Shown: in pieces, positions 56,510 through 64,000 of the stretch | Numbering within the stretch: position 1 is the first letter of the stretch | Layout: every line of letters begins with the position of its first letter | DNA from: Candidatus Woesearchaeota archaeon | GTDB lineage: Archaea > Nanobdellota > Nanobdellia > Woesearchaeales > ARS49 | Assembly: GCA_016203225.1 (NCBI GenBank) | Contig: JACQNC010000005.1 | Span: 1-64,000, forward strand | Direction: 5' to 3' | Length of the DNA stretch: 64,000 bases | Notes under the pieces: model-generated | Told to the model about the DNA's origin: nothing | What the model saw: the letters and a program-made list of their open reading frames with translations, nothing else | Database searches by the model: none | Program-made: the position numbers and the translations under genes

Positions 56510-56824
56510 TTATCGTAGCACCTGTTTGCTCCACGCAAGGTACTGTCTGCTTCCTGCGACGATCGGCACCGCGATGATGCAAGGGACTTCATAGGAGTGC
56601 AGTTTCTTGACAACCGCTTCAAGCTTTTTGTACTTGGTGTCAAACGTCTTGACGATGAGCAGCACTTCCTTGTCCTGATGGACTTTACCCTGCCAGACAT
56701 AGCGTGAACGCATGCCAGGAAGCGTCATTACGCAGCTTGCAAGCTTTTTCTTGACCAGTGCCGCGCCAAGGATGTCTGATTCTCGCAGGTTCGGCGCGGT
56801 GATGTAACAGAGAAGCGGCTTCAT
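56510..56824 (-). CDS. cutA: CutA1-like divalent cation tolerance protein
   Basis: 104 aa. PLLCYITAPNLRESDILGAA, LVKKKLASCVMTLPGMRSRY, VWQGKVHQDKEVLLIVKTFD and LHSYEVPCIIAVPIVAGSRQ YLAW follow the trimeric CutA1 fold. ATG 56824 overlaps the upstream ZIP-like gene by ATGA; coupling to a metal transporter supports a metal-related job. Confidence 0.93.
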   Translation of the reverse strand: MKPLLCYITAPNLRESDILGAALVKKKLASCVMTLPGMRSRYVWQGKVHQDKEVLLIVKTFDTKYKKLEAVVKKLHSYEVPCIIAVPIVAGSRQYLAWSKQVLR

Positions 56825-57519
56825 ATGAACCACCCGAGCGCGAGCTTGACCAGCAGGAACGTGACGGTGCCGACGAGGAACAAGCCGGGCCTGGCGTTGC
56901 GCGCGTCCGGCAGGAACTCCTTGACCACTACGAAGAAGAGCGCGCCCACGACCAACCCGATGAGCACATCGAACACCGCGATAGGGAGCACGAACGAGAG
57001 GAACGCGCCGAGCACCGGCGCCGCGGCGAGCACGAACCTCGTCACGAGGTTGGACGTGATGCTGCCGTGAAGTTCGTGCAAAGCGGCCGAGGACGCCACG
57101 GCATGGAGCGCGACCGGGATGAAGAACAGGACGCCCTCGCGGATGCTCTGCGAGGTGAAGAAGCCTATGGACACTCCGAGCAGTACGTGATAGACAAAGA
57201 ACGCCAAGCTGTGCTCAAGCTTGAGCTCTGCCTTCCGTTGTTTTGCCTGCGCGTGCTTGTACACGAAGACCTCTGCCAATCGGAACAGGACAAAACCCGC
57301 AAGGATGGACACATACAACGCGTTGCCGAGCAATCCCTCCGCGCGGATGCTCTCGGGCAGCAGCGCGGTGAAGAGGTACGCGATGCTGAACCCGCCCGCG
57401 AACGCCAGGATGTCGTGCCTGCCCGGCAAGCCCTTGAACCTGAACAGTTCGCTCGAGAAATTGATGATGCTCAGCAGGAACGCCAGCGCGAACGAGACGA
57501 CGAGTGTGAGCGGGACCAT
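56821..57519 (-). CDS. ZIP-like metal transporter
   Basis: 232 aa, about eight membrane segments. DILAFAGGFSIAYLFTALLP then ES resembles the ZIP TM2-3 region, and FIPVALHAVASSAALHE is the metal-site helix (H-x5-H spacing). LEHSLAFFVYHVLLGVS adds further His. Usual ZIP motif H-N-x-P-E-G is diverged. Promoter TTTAAATAAC. Coupled with cutA. Confidence 0.75.
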   Translation of the reverse strand: MVPLTLVVSFALAFLLSIINFSSELFRFKGLPGRHDILAFAGGFSIAYLFTALLPESIRAEGLLGNALYVSILAGFVLFRLAEVFVYKHAQAKQRKAELKLEHSLAFFVYHVLLGVSIGFFTSQSIREGVLFFIPVALHAVASSAALHELHGSITSNLVTRFVLAAAPVLGAFLSFVLPIAVFDVLIGLVVGALFFVVVKEFLPDARNARPGLFLVGTVTFLLVKLALGWFI

Positions 57520-57588
57520 GGCACCTCTTCTGCTGCGCTCATGCGCTGGATGTTATTTAAAGGTTGCTTGTGAGGAACGCAGCAGAAC

Positions 57589-57831
57589 TTAGACGATACC
57601 CAACGCCGTCTTCATCGCTGCTTTGTCGAAGCCTACGATGATTTGGCCGTCGATGTCGATCACGGGCACGCCCATCTGGCCTGACTTCTCGATCATCTCC
57701 TGGGCCTTCTTCTCATCGGAAGCGACGTCGATCTCAGTGTACTTGATGTTGTTCTGTTTCAGGAAGTCCTTCGCCTGTTTGCAGTACGGGCACGTCGGAG
57801 TGCTGTAGATGGTCACTTTATGGTCAGCCAT
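57589..57831 (-). CDS. Glutaredoxin
   Basis: 80 aa. VTIYSTPTCPYCKQAKDFLK with C-P-Y-C, KYTEIDVASDEKKAQEMIEK, MGVPVIDIDGQIIVGFD with cis-Pro and the TVP-like loop. NrdH/Grx type. It is just downstream of a CcdA-like membrane gene in the same direction, so they may share electrons. Confidence 0.95.
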   Translation of the reverse strand: MADHKVTIYSTPTCPYCKQAKDFLKQNNIKYTEIDVASDEKKAQEMIEKSGQMGVPVIDIDGQIIVGFDKAAMKTALGIV

Positions 57832-57877
57832 GCGTCACCTCGTTTTGTGCTGTCTGATTTTGCTGATTATATAAACG

Positions 57878-58900
57878 TTACAGTTCGTGCTTGGTCGTCC
57901 ATTGGCGATATATGATGTGCGCGATGCTGCCGAGCACGAGCAGGCCCGCGATGATGCCGAGGACTTGCGCGGTCGTCGACGTGAAGAACGGCGTCTGTGT
58001 GAGCATGTCGTGGGCGGCGTAGAACAATGTCATGCTCCACGGCACGACGCGCGTGACCGCGTACTCGACCCAACTCGTGCCGCGCGAGAATATCATGATG
58101 ACACCGAGCGCGACGAGGATGATCGCGCTGACGATGTTATATGTGTGCGTCGTGATCTCTGTGCCGAAGAGCCTGAACGTGAATAGTCTGCCCTTTATCC
58201 AGGACTTGCTGGCGAGATCTAACCTGTCCGCGAACGCCGCCACGAGCAGCAATGGCACGGAGACGCCGAGCGCGAAAAGGAACAGGTAGCTCGCGCCCGA
58301 TAGCACCGTGCCTGCGTTCGCCGCCAACAGAAGGATGCCGCCGAGCACGGGCCCGATGCAGGGGCTCCAGCCGAGCGCGAAGAAGAATCCCATCGAGGTC
58401 ATGGTGACCGCGCTCTTGGTCTTGTGGTGGTCGAGCTTGAACTGGAACCACGAGAAGCCCTTGTTGAGGAACATCATGATGCCGAACACGACGAACACGA
58501 CGCCTGAGAAGACCGCGAACGGCGCGCGGAACTGGCCGATAACCACGCCCGCGAGCGCCGCGAGCACTCCGAGGAGCGTGAATCCGAGCGTGAGCCCGAC
58601 CGCGAACAGCGAGGTCATCAGGAGCGCGCGCTTGCGTTCCTTGAACAGGAACGCGAAGAACGTCGGCAGAAGCACGAATCCGCACGGGCTCGTGAACGCC
58701 ACGATTCCCGCCAGGAACGCGGCGAGGAACGTGATGCCTGCCGCCAGCTCGTTGCGGTACTCGATTATCTTGAGCACGCCTTCAGGCAGGTCCAACGGTC
58801 CGTCGGGATGACCGTCATCGAAACCGCCGTGCGCAAGGACTGCTGTGCTGAGAAGCACGAACGTCAATGCTGCCAGGGGAGCTAGCTTGAGAACGTTCAT
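57878..58900 (-). CDS. CcdA/DsbD-type transmembrane electron transporter with signal peptide
   Basis: 340 aa. Signal peptide LAALTFVLLSTAVLAHGG, short His-rich outer part (GGFDDGHPDGPLDLPEG), then eight helices with two Cys motifs: AFTSPCGFVLLPTFFAF and LGWSPCIGPVLGGILLL. Passes electrons from cytoplasmic thioredoxin/glutaredoxin to exported thiol proteins. Second CcdA-type gene of the window. Confidence 0.9.
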   Translation of the reverse strand: MNVLKLAPLAALTFVLLSTAVLAHGGFDDGHPDGPLDLPEGVLKIIEYRNELAAGITFLAAFLAGIVAFTSPCGFVLLPTFFAFLFKERKRALLMTSLFAVGLTLGFTLLGVLAALAGVVIGQFRAPFAVFSGVVFVVFGIMMFLNKGFSWFQFKLDHHKTKSAVTMTSMGFFFALGWSPCIGPVLGGILLLAANAGTVLSGASYLFLFALGVSVPLLLVAAFADRLDLASKSWIKGRLFTFRLFGTEITTHTYNIVSAIILVALGVIMIFSRGTSWVEYAVTRVVPWSMTLFYAAHDMLTQTPFFTSTTAQVLGIIAGLLVLGSIAHIIYRQWTTKHEL

Positions 58901-58934
58901 CTTATGTTACATCTAGTGTAATGGTTTAAAAGCT

Positions 58935-59657
58935 TTATGGATTATTTTTGAGCCACGCAAGGATGTCCTTCGCGAGCGTCGTCTGCCCGAACATTGCGTA
59001 GCCGTGGCCGCCTTCAGCATAGATTTTTGTCTCGACATCGGTGTTCTTGCTGTACAGCGTCCGGACAGACTCTGCGGAATACGCGTCGTCCTCGGCGGCC
59101 ACGAGCAGCGTCGCGTTGGGCGCATTCTCGATTCCTTCCAAGGGTTTGATGCCGCGGAAGTCCAGGCCGGGCGAGATCGCGATCACTGCAGTCACGTCGC
59201 GGTCTTGCGCTGCGTGGTTGATGACTGCATTCGCCGAGAAGCTCGCGCCGATGAGCAAAAGACCCTTGCCCGCGCCATTCTTCTGCAAGAAGCCCTTCGC
59301 CGCGGCGATATCCAACCCGACTTTCCTGAAATCGCTCTCTGAGAACAGCTCCCAGTTGCCCGTGCTCTCGCCGTGGCCGCGCACGTCGATGCTGATGACG
59401 TTGTAGCCTGCGGATTTCAGTTGCGGTGCGAACGTGTCGTAATCGTGCCTGTCCCTGCGCAGCTGGTGCAGGAGTATCGCGCCTGGTTGGCCTTTCGCGC
59501 CAGGATAGTAAGTGTACGCGATTGATTTACCGTCAGTCGTGGTGAGTTTGTCAGGCATAACTACCTCTTGCGTCTGCGCTTGCCGCTCCTGCACTGCGGG
59601 ACGTCCGCATGCGACGGCAACCAATGCCAATGCTATGAGCAATGCGATAACGCGCAT
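58935..59657 (-). CDS. Lipoprotein alpha/beta hydrolase
   Basis: 240 aa. Lipobox LLIALALVAVACGRPAVQ (Cys about residue 17). Fold: GAILLHQLRRDRHDYDTFAP, ISIDVRGHGESTGNW, LLIGASFSANAVINHAAQDR (nucleophile Ser in GASFSA), LLVAAEDDAYSAESV (Asp), AEGGHGYAMFG (His). Esterase/peptidase-like with catalytic triad complete. Substrate unknown. Confidence 0.9.
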   Translation of the reverse strand: MRVIALLIALALVAVACGRPAVQERQAQTQEVVMPDKLTTTDGKSIAYTYYPGAKGQPGAILLHQLRRDRHDYDTFAPQLKSAGYNVISIDVRGHGESTGNWELFSESDFRKVGLDIAAAKGFLQKNGAGKGLLLIGASFSANAVINHAAQDRDVTAVIAISPGLDFRGIKPLEGIENAPNATLLVAAEDDAYSAESVRTLYSKNTDVETKIYAEGGHGYAMFGQTTLAKDILAWLKNNP

Positions 59658-59728
59658 AAGGCATGAGAGAGTAGGACTCTATTTAACGGTTACGCCTCGC
59701 GTTGAACGTCCCGACCTCATTCATCTTA

Positions 59729-59889
59729 TCCCCGGCTGAGCATCCCAAGCACACCAAAAGGACAGAGTCCTTTGGTGTGCTTGGGATGCTCCGCACCTTC
59801 AAGAGGTTGGTAGTGGCGTCAATGCTATCGATTCGATGCAGGTAAAGCCACTACAAATCTGCCAGGGAGAGAAGCTGGGGCTGCAATGC
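59729..59889. repeat. Element A copy 18, with extra 5-prime hairpin module
   Basis: Extended module as in copies 3 and 4 but with a longer first hairpin: AGCACACCAAAAGGAC...GTCCTTTGGTGTGCT, then CACCTTCAAGAGGTTGGTAG, core ATGCTATCGATTCGATGCAG, right arm GCCACTACAAATCTGCCAGG, outer GCTGGGGCTGCAA. Confidence 0.86.
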
Positions 59890-59903
59890 AGGGGTCCGAC
59901 GAA

Positions 59904-60821
59904 TTACGCTTTTTTCGAGCTTCCGAAGAGCTGCATCCGGTGCTCGACGACCTGCTGCATGAGGTCGCGCGCGTGGCCGAGGATGTCACGCGGATCGAAG
60001 TCAGCGCACTTGAGGGCGAGGAATTCGCGCACGCCGGCGTCAAACGCGAGTCTCAGATCCGTGTCGGTGTTGACTTTGCAGATGCCGTGCTGGATGGCGC
60101 GCGTGATCTGGTCGTCGGGCACGCCTTCAGGGTCGCCTAAGCAGGCGCCGTACTGTCGCGCCTTGTCGACGAGCCACGACGGCACGCCTGACGCGCCGTG
60201 CAGCACCAAGGGGATAGTGATGAGCTCGCGTATGACCTTCAAGCGCCCGATGTCGAGCCGGGGCGTGCCGGCGAACTTGTACGCGCCATGAGAGGTTCCA
60301 ATCGCGATTGCCAACGAGTCGCACTTGGTGCGCTTGACGAATTCTGCCGCTGAGTCAGGTTCTGTGTAGAATATTGATCGCGCCGATACTTTGTCCTCTG
60401 CGCCGCCTATCGTGCCGAGCTCTGCCTCGACAGAGATGCCTTTCCTGTGCGCCCAACCCACGACTTTCTTCGTGTTCGCGATGTTCTGCGCGAACGGCAG
60501 GTGGCTGCCGTCGTACATGATGCTCGTGTAACCAGCATCGATGCACTTTTTCACGAGCTTGAGGTCGCGTCCGTGGTCGAGGTGCAGCGCGAAAGGCATC
60601 TTGCTCTGTTTCGCGGCCTCCTTGATGAGCAGGACGAGATTGTTCAATCCCGCGTACGCAATCGCGCCTTCGCTCGTCTGCAGGATAGCTGGGCTTTTCT
60701 GTTTCTCTGCGGCTTGGACTATCGCTTGCAGGATCTCGAGGTTGTTGACGTTGAACGCGCCGACAGCATAGCGCCCGTGCAGGGCGTTTTTCAGCAATGC
60801 GCTGCCGGTCACGAGAGTCAT
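59904..60821 (-). CDS. fba: Class II fructose-bisphosphate aldolase
   Basis: 305 aa. YAVGAFNVNNLEILQAIVQA, FALHLDHGRDLKLVKKCIDA (Zn His and catalytic Asp region), YDGSHLPFAQNIANTKKVVG, VEAELGTIGG, DSLAIAIGTSHGAYKF, LVLHGASGVPS and KVNTDTDLRLAF complete the class II pattern. Cleaves or forms fructose 1,6-bisphosphate. ATGA overlap with the PfkB gene. Confidence 0.95.
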   Translation of the reverse strand: MTLVTGSALLKNALHGRYAVGAFNVNNLEILQAIVQAAEKQKSPAILQTSEGAIAYAGLNNLVLLIKEAAKQSKMPFALHLDHGRDLKLVKKCIDAGYTSIMYDGSHLPFAQNIANTKKVVGWAHRKGISVEAELGTIGGAEDKVSARSIFYTEPDSAAEFVKRTKCDSLAIAIGTSHGAYKFAGTPRLDIGRLKVIRELITIPLVLHGASGVPSWLVDKARQYGACLGDPEGVPDDQITRAIQHGICKVNTDTDLRLAFDAGVREFLALKCADFDPRDILGHARDLMQQVVEHRMQLFGSSKKA

Positions 60822-61792
60822 AGGTGGCTTTCCTCGACATGGTGCGGTTTGCGCTTGAGCTCGGCGACCGCTTGTGGACGCGTGGCCAGGTTGTTCTTCG
60901 CGCCGACGGCCTGCAGCACGCTCTCTGCCTGGACTTGGCCCAGGCGCAATGATTCTGGTATTCCGAATCCCAGCATCTGTCCAGCGACGAAACCTGATGC
61001 GAACGCGTCGCCTGCGCCGGTCGTCTCCACGACGGCCATGCGGTGCGGTTTGAGGTGGAAGATGCTTGTGCCGTCCGTGGCGTACGCGCCTCGGGGTCCG
61101 TCGGTGATGACCGGCAATTTGACGTGCGGGTGGAGTTTTCTGAGCAGGTAGCTGATGTTGCTGCCCGGCGCGTGTAGGAGCGCTTCCGCTTCCTCCTTGT
61201 TCAGGATGAGAACATCTAGGCCCTGCAGGACAGGCGCGAGCTCGTGCATCCCTTGGCTTGCCACGTACATGCTGGGGTTGAACGCGATCCTGATGCCGGC
61301 TTTCCTCGCGCGCTTTACTACGCTCACGAGCGTGTCCCAGCTCTTGCCGAGCATCGAACTGCAGTAAAGCCAATTTGTCTTGAGGTCAGGAATGTCCTTT
61401 GCCAGCAATTCGTCGTTGACTCCTTTGAATGCGAGGATTGTCCTGTCGTGCTCGAGCCCGACCATGATGACTGAGTATCCTGTGGGTCCGTCTTTCGTTG
61501 GGCCTAGGATGTCGACGTGGTCGTTGCGCAACGCGGCGAAGACCTGTTTGCCGTTCGCGTCGTTGCCGAGCACGCCAAGCCAGCCTGTCTTGAATCCCAA
61601 TCTGGAGAAAGAGACTGCTGTGTTCGTGCCTCCGCCGCCGGTGTCGGTCACGAGGTCGTCGATGAGTATCTTGGAGCCGAGATGCAGGCAGACGTCACGG
61701 TGCTTCGCGTGCTGCACGATCTCGCGACCTGAAGCGCGCGTCTTCGCGAAGACGTCGACTGTGGCAGAACCTATCGTGATGATGTCGTACAA
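60818..61792 (-). CDS. PfkB-family carbohydrate kinase
   Basis: 324 aa. N-terminal GGGGTNTAVSFSRLGFKTGW LGV (substrate Gly motif), and the C-terminal catalytic MAVVETTGAGDAFASGFVAG. TTG start 61792 with AGAGGTG 5 nt upstream; no in-frame ATG nearby. Phosphorylates a sugar or sugar phosphate; coupling to fba suggests a phosphofructokinase or related role, but a nucleoside or fructose substrate is possible. Confidence 0.92.
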   Translation of the reverse strand: MYDIITIGSATVDVFAKTRASGREIVQHAKHRDVCLHLGSKILIDDLVTDTGGGGTNTAVSFSRLGFKTGWLGVLGNDANGKQVFAALRNDHVDILGPTKDGPTGYSVIMVGLEHDRTILAFKGVNDELLAKDIPDLKTNWLYCSSMLGKSWDTLVSVVKRARKAGIRIAFNPSMYVASQGMHELAPVLQGLDVLILNKEEAEALLHAPGSNISYLLRKLHPHVKLPVITDGPRGAYATDGTSIFHLKPHRMAVVETTGAGDAFASGFVAGQMLGFGIPESLRLGQVQAESVLQAVGAKNNLATRPQAVAELKRKPHHVEESHL

Positions 61793-61901
61793 CCATGCAC
61801 CTCTTTCAAGGACTTCGAGAGAAGATGCTATTTAAAGGTTGTTGCCGCGACAATCGCGCGTTTCTTCCCACCACATTTATAAATCACGTAAATCATGCTC
61901 G

Positions 61902-62318
61902 ATGAAAAGAGGCGATGACATGAAAGGCGTACGTCTTATACCGAAGGAAAAACCGAAGGAAACTCCGGTGACTCCGCAGCCTGCGAAATCTCCTAGCGTA
62001 CGCAAGATGGGCGCGCTCATCGCCTTGATCGCGGTGGCTGCCCTGCTAGCTGTCGGGTATTCATTGATCAGCGGACCGAAGGATCCCTGCGATCTCTATC
62101 CTGACCTCCAGTGCGGCAAGTACGCGAATACAGGGGGCGACACTGGTGGAGATAACGGGAATGGCGGATCGGGAGACACCAGCGGCTGCCCGACGTTCTG
62201 CGACAGCGCGGCCATCACCGTCGCGCCGATGTGCGAGTGTCCGCCTGACAGCACGTATTATGACACCATCACGGGTTCGACCTGCACTGGCTGCAAACAG
62301 TGCGTCTGTGACCGATGA
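61902..62318 (+). CDS. Membrane-anchored Cys-rich secreted protein
   Basis: 138 aa. A TM helix (MGALIALIAVAALLAVGYSL, residues about 36-55), then a Gly/Asn linker and a Cys-rich end: CDLYPDLQCGKY, GCPTFCDSA, MCECPPD, CTGCKQCVCDR. Promoter TTTATAAATC. ATG 61920 is an alternative start. Stop overlaps the next gene by ATGA. Probably a small surface disulfide-rich protein. Confidence 0.7.
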   Translation: MKRGDDMKGVRLIPKEKPKETPVTPQPAKSPSVRKMGALIALIAVAALLAVGYSLISGPKDPCDLYPDLQCGKYANTGGDTGGDNGNGGSGDTSGCPTFCDSAAITVAPMCECPPDSTYYDTITGSTCTGCKQCVCDR

Positions 62319-62710
62319 AAACTGATGCGTGGTTACTGGGTGTCGTCGTTCTGATAGTCATCGGAATCGGGGTGGTGGAAGCCGACCGCGAGTTGCGCGA
62401 GTCTGAGTGCGAGCAGAGCTGCGGCAAGTGCATCACGACCGTTGTCGACAATCCGCCGGTGTGTGGCGTGGAATGCGCTGCGTGCGAGGCGCAGGGCGGC
62501 TTGTGGGGCAGGCAATCCGTATTCCTCGAAGATGAGACCTGTTTCCTTCCGACAAAGGATGCGGGAAAACCCTGCATCGATGGGCAACAGTGCGAAGGAA
62601 GCTGCATCGGGACGGAGGGGAACGGCAGCTGTTCAGACACACATCCGTTGCCGCCAGGATGCTACAGTTTGCTTTACAACGGCACTGCTGATCGATTGTG
62701 CATCGACTAG
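62315..62710 (+). CDS. Secreted Cys-rich protein
   Basis: 131 aa. Signal/anchor AWLLGVVVLIVIGIGVVEAD, then Cys throughout: ECEQSCGKCITTVV, VCGVECAACEAQGG, CFLPTKDAGKPCIDGQQCEG, SCIGTEGNGSCSDTHPLPPG CYSL. Sixteen or so Cys imply disulfides or metal binding. Coupled to 61902. Family unknown. Confidence 0.7.
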   Translation: MKTDAWLLGVVVLIVIGIGVVEADRELRESECEQSCGKCITTVVDNPPVCGVECAACEAQGGLWGRQSVFLEDETCFLPTKDAGKPCIDGQQCEGSCIGTEGNGSCSDTHPLPPGCYSLLYNGTADRLCID

Positions 62711-62755
62711 CACGGCCATCAATCATGGAATGCACAACACAAGAGAGGTGATCGC

Positions 62756-63670
62756 ATGGCGATACGGGATCAATTGACGAAACTGAAGGATAACTGGCTT
62801 TTGATACTTCTGCCGCTGGTGCTTTTCTTCCTGCTGGCCGGAGGCCTCTCTGGGCTGTCCGGGCTGGTCAGCGACGTCGCGTTCTCACCCGGCGCATCGA
62901 GCGGATATGCTCAGCCATCGATCGGATATGACGGTGGCTACCCGAGCCAGTCGTATGCTCCGTCCGGAGCGCGTGAAGCGACGTCCACTTCGGTCGACGC
63001 GACCGCGGGCCAGCTGATCGCGAAGACCGCGAGCATGGAGACGAAGGTCGAGCGCGGGACGTTCCTTGACGAGGAAGCCTCTTTGAAATCAATCGTGCAA
63101 TCCTCTGATGCACAACTTCTCCAACAGAACGTGCAGACCTATGGCGAGGGCATCTCTCAGTACCGTGCCGGCAGCTACCGGGTCAAGGTCGATGCGGACA
63201 AGTACGAGGAGCTCGTCTCCAAATTGGGGGAGATCGGGGAGATGGACTCGTTCAGGGAGACCGCCGATGACGTTACGCAGGCGTATACCGACTTGAGCGT
63301 CCGGCTCGCGAACGAGAAGACGCGACTCTCGAGGTACAACGAGATGTACAAGGAGGCCACAGACGTCTCCGATAAGCTCGAGATCAGCGACAGGATATTC
63401 AACCAGGAGAACATGATAAAATATCTCGAAGAGGCGCTCCGGGATGTCGGGGATCAAGTCGTCTACTCGACCGTCGACGTGACCCTCACCGAGGAGAAAT
63501 CAGGCTATGCCGAGCTGACGTTTGTCGGGCTCTCCGACCTGGTTAAGGGGTTCGTCGGCAGCCTCAGCACGGTGATCTACCTGTTCGTGCTCCTGCTCCC
63601 GTGGGCGCTCGGCATCTGGCTGGTCGTCTTCGTTGTCAGGAAGCTGCGCGGCAAGGGCAAGAAGAAGTAA
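62756..63670 (+). CDS. DUF4349 family protein
   Basis: 304 aa. Signal/TM WLLILLPLVLFFLLAGGLSG; repeated long helices with YRVKVDADKY, MDSFRETADDVTQAYTDLSV, RLANEKTRLSRYNEMYKEAT match the DUF4349 pattern (V-D-x-T-x-x-Y-x-D-L-x-x-R-L); C-terminal TM LPWALGIWLVVFVVRKLRGK. GAGGTGA before ATG 62756. A cell-surface or membrane protein. Confidence 0.85.
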   Translation: MAIRDQLTKLKDNWLLILLPLVLFFLLAGGLSGLSGLVSDVAFSPGASSGYAQPSIGYDGGYPSQSYAPSGAREATSTSVDATAGQLIAKTASMETKVERGTFLDEEASLKSIVQSSDAQLLQQNVQTYGEGISQYRAGSYRVKVDADKYEELVSKLGEIGEMDSFRETADDVTQAYTDLSVRLANEKTRLSRYNEMYKEATDVSDKLEISDRIFNQENMIKYLEEALRDVGDQVVYSTVDVTLTEEKSGYAELTFVGLSDLVKGFVGSLSTVIYLFVLLLPWALGIWLVVFVVRKLRGKGKKK

Positions 63671-63697
63671 TTGTTCTTTTCTTTTTTTCTTTTTTAT
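63671..63697 (+). terminator. T-rich terminator after the DUF4349 gene
   Basis: TTGTTCTTTTCTTTTTTTC and TTTTTTA runs directly after the stop. The following stretch up to 63860 holds element B copy 3 and a promoter, no gene. Confidence 0.6.
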
Positions 63698-63720
63698 CAC
63701 AACCGCACCTTGATGGCGTT

Positions 63721-63779
63721 TTTTTCCGGTTGGAAGCGGAAGAACAGGGTGCTCTGCCGGAGAGCTTCCGGTTTTTTCT
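63721..63779. repeat. Element B copy 3
   Basis: TTTTTCCGG, seven bases, CGGAAGAAC, twelve bases, CGGAGAGCTTCCGG, TTTTTTC. Aligns without gaps to 15912-15970. Upstream of the AbrB gene. Confidence 0.65.
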
Positions 63780-63836
63780 GCGCAACGCATTTGAATCCTT
63801 TTTGATCGTGTGAAGGCCATGACCGAAAGCTTGATA

Positions 63837-63854
63837 AGTAAGCCTGAGCTTACT
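63837..63854. promoter_or_regulatory. Inverted repeat before the AbrB-like gene (candidate operator)
   Basis: AGTAAGC-CTGA-GCTTACT is a perfect 7-bp inverted repeat, ending 6 nt before ATG 63861 and just after a TTGATAAG TATA-like box. Autoregulation by the encoded AbrB-type protein is likely by analogy. Confidence 0.55.
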
Positions 63855-63860
63855 AACCCT

Positions 63861-64000
63861 ATGGACATCCTTAACGTATCATCGAAAGGGCAGATAGTCA
63901 TCCCCGAACATCTGCGGAAGAAGCTCAACATCAGGAAAGGCACGCGGCTCGTGCTTCTGACCAAGAAGGACACTATGGTGCTCACCAAGGAAACCGATGC
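63861..64000 (+). CDS. AbrB/SpoVT-type transcription regulator (partial)
   Basis: Only the N-terminal 46 codons are in the window; the rest lies beyond 64000. MDILNVSSKGQIVIPEHLRK then LNIRKGTRLVLLTKKDTMV is the swapped-hairpin DNA-binding fold. An in-frame ATG at 63819 would add 14 residues, but would place the inverted repeat within the gene. Often these are antitoxins; the partner would lie outside. Confidence 0.9.
   Translation, partial: MDILNVSSKGQIVIPEHLRKKLNIRKGTRLVLLTKKDTMVLTKETD

Noticed and set aside
1629-59889. CRISPR array
   Set aside because: The repeats are palindromic, diverged and scattered between genes, without regular spacers or cas genes.

Overview
The window is archaeal. 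It encodes EF-2, EF-1A, L7Ae, S28e, L24e and S10 of archaeal type, tRNA genes with bulge-helix-bulge introns, TATA-box promoters about 25 nt upstream of start codons (many mRNAs look leaderless), and GAGGTGA-type Shine-Dalgarno sites inside operons. The GC content looks high (upper fifties percent by eye). The HIHHGK form of the EF-2 G1 motif, a stand-alone NFACT-R protein, split transketolase, many unknown coiled-coil or membrane proteins and a DUF5752-like C-terminal domain suggest a DPANN lineage, perhaps a Woesearchaeota or Pacearchaeota relative. That placement is inference, not shown.

Layout. 0-7 kb, minus strand: partial Y-family polymerase, nucleotidyltransferase, three large unknown proteins, VapBC and a YhbY-like protein. 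7.3-10 kb: disulfide/CcdA cluster, NFACT-R and a pilin. 10.2-11.5 kb: two tandem HIT proteins that lack the catalytic His. 11.6-13.3 kb: a full-length DnaA-like AAA+ protein, very unexpected in an archaeon. 13.5-15.9 kb: prepilin peptidase operon and an unknown gene. 16-20.3 kb: L7Ae-S28e-L24e-Ndk-EF2. 20.3-25.6 kb: repeated modules of small membrane proteins and RecA/KaiC-like proteins without a P-loop, with YbaK. 25.9-29.3 kb: exported proteins. 29.3-31.7 kb: candidate ncRNA, EF-1A, S10. 31.8-34.5 kb: deacetylase-like lipoprotein, NUDIX, tRNA-Leu with a T-loop intron. 34.7-40.5 kb: a SUF iron-sulfur operon with its own regulator, an unusual A-type carrier fusion and a small Cys protein. 40.7-51.2 kb: membrane/peptidase genes, ATP-grasp, AAA-CYTH pair, six tRNAs, HAD and HIT proteins, and a LAGLIDADG endonuclease wedged between two tRNA-Ala genes. 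51.2-61.8 kb: non-oxidative pentose phosphate and lower sugar metabolism (split transketolase, RPE-like, RpiB, aldolase, PfkB), thiol-redox proteins, ZIP/CutA. 61.9-64 kb: Cys-rich exported proteins, DUF4349 and a partial AbrB regulator.

The most striking non-gene structure is a palindromic repeat (called element A here): 18 intergenic copies and 2 related coding copies in 64 kb. Its imperfect inverted arms (CAGGTTTGTAGTGG / CCACTACAAACCTG) flank a core like TGCTATCGATTCGATGCC, with outer CGTTCCCAGGC / GCCTGGGAACG arms. Two copies carry a shared 51-bp middle and sit in frame inside or at the start of coding genes, like the palindromic elements of Rickettsia. A second family (element B, TTCCGG-rich, about 58 bp) occurs three times upstream of genes.

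As a cell, the window suggests fermentative sugar handling through pentose phosphates, SUF-based Fe-S assembly, thiol-disulfide exchange at the membrane, type IV pilus-like surface structures and several lipoproteins. The DnaA-like protein raises the question of how this lineage starts replication.
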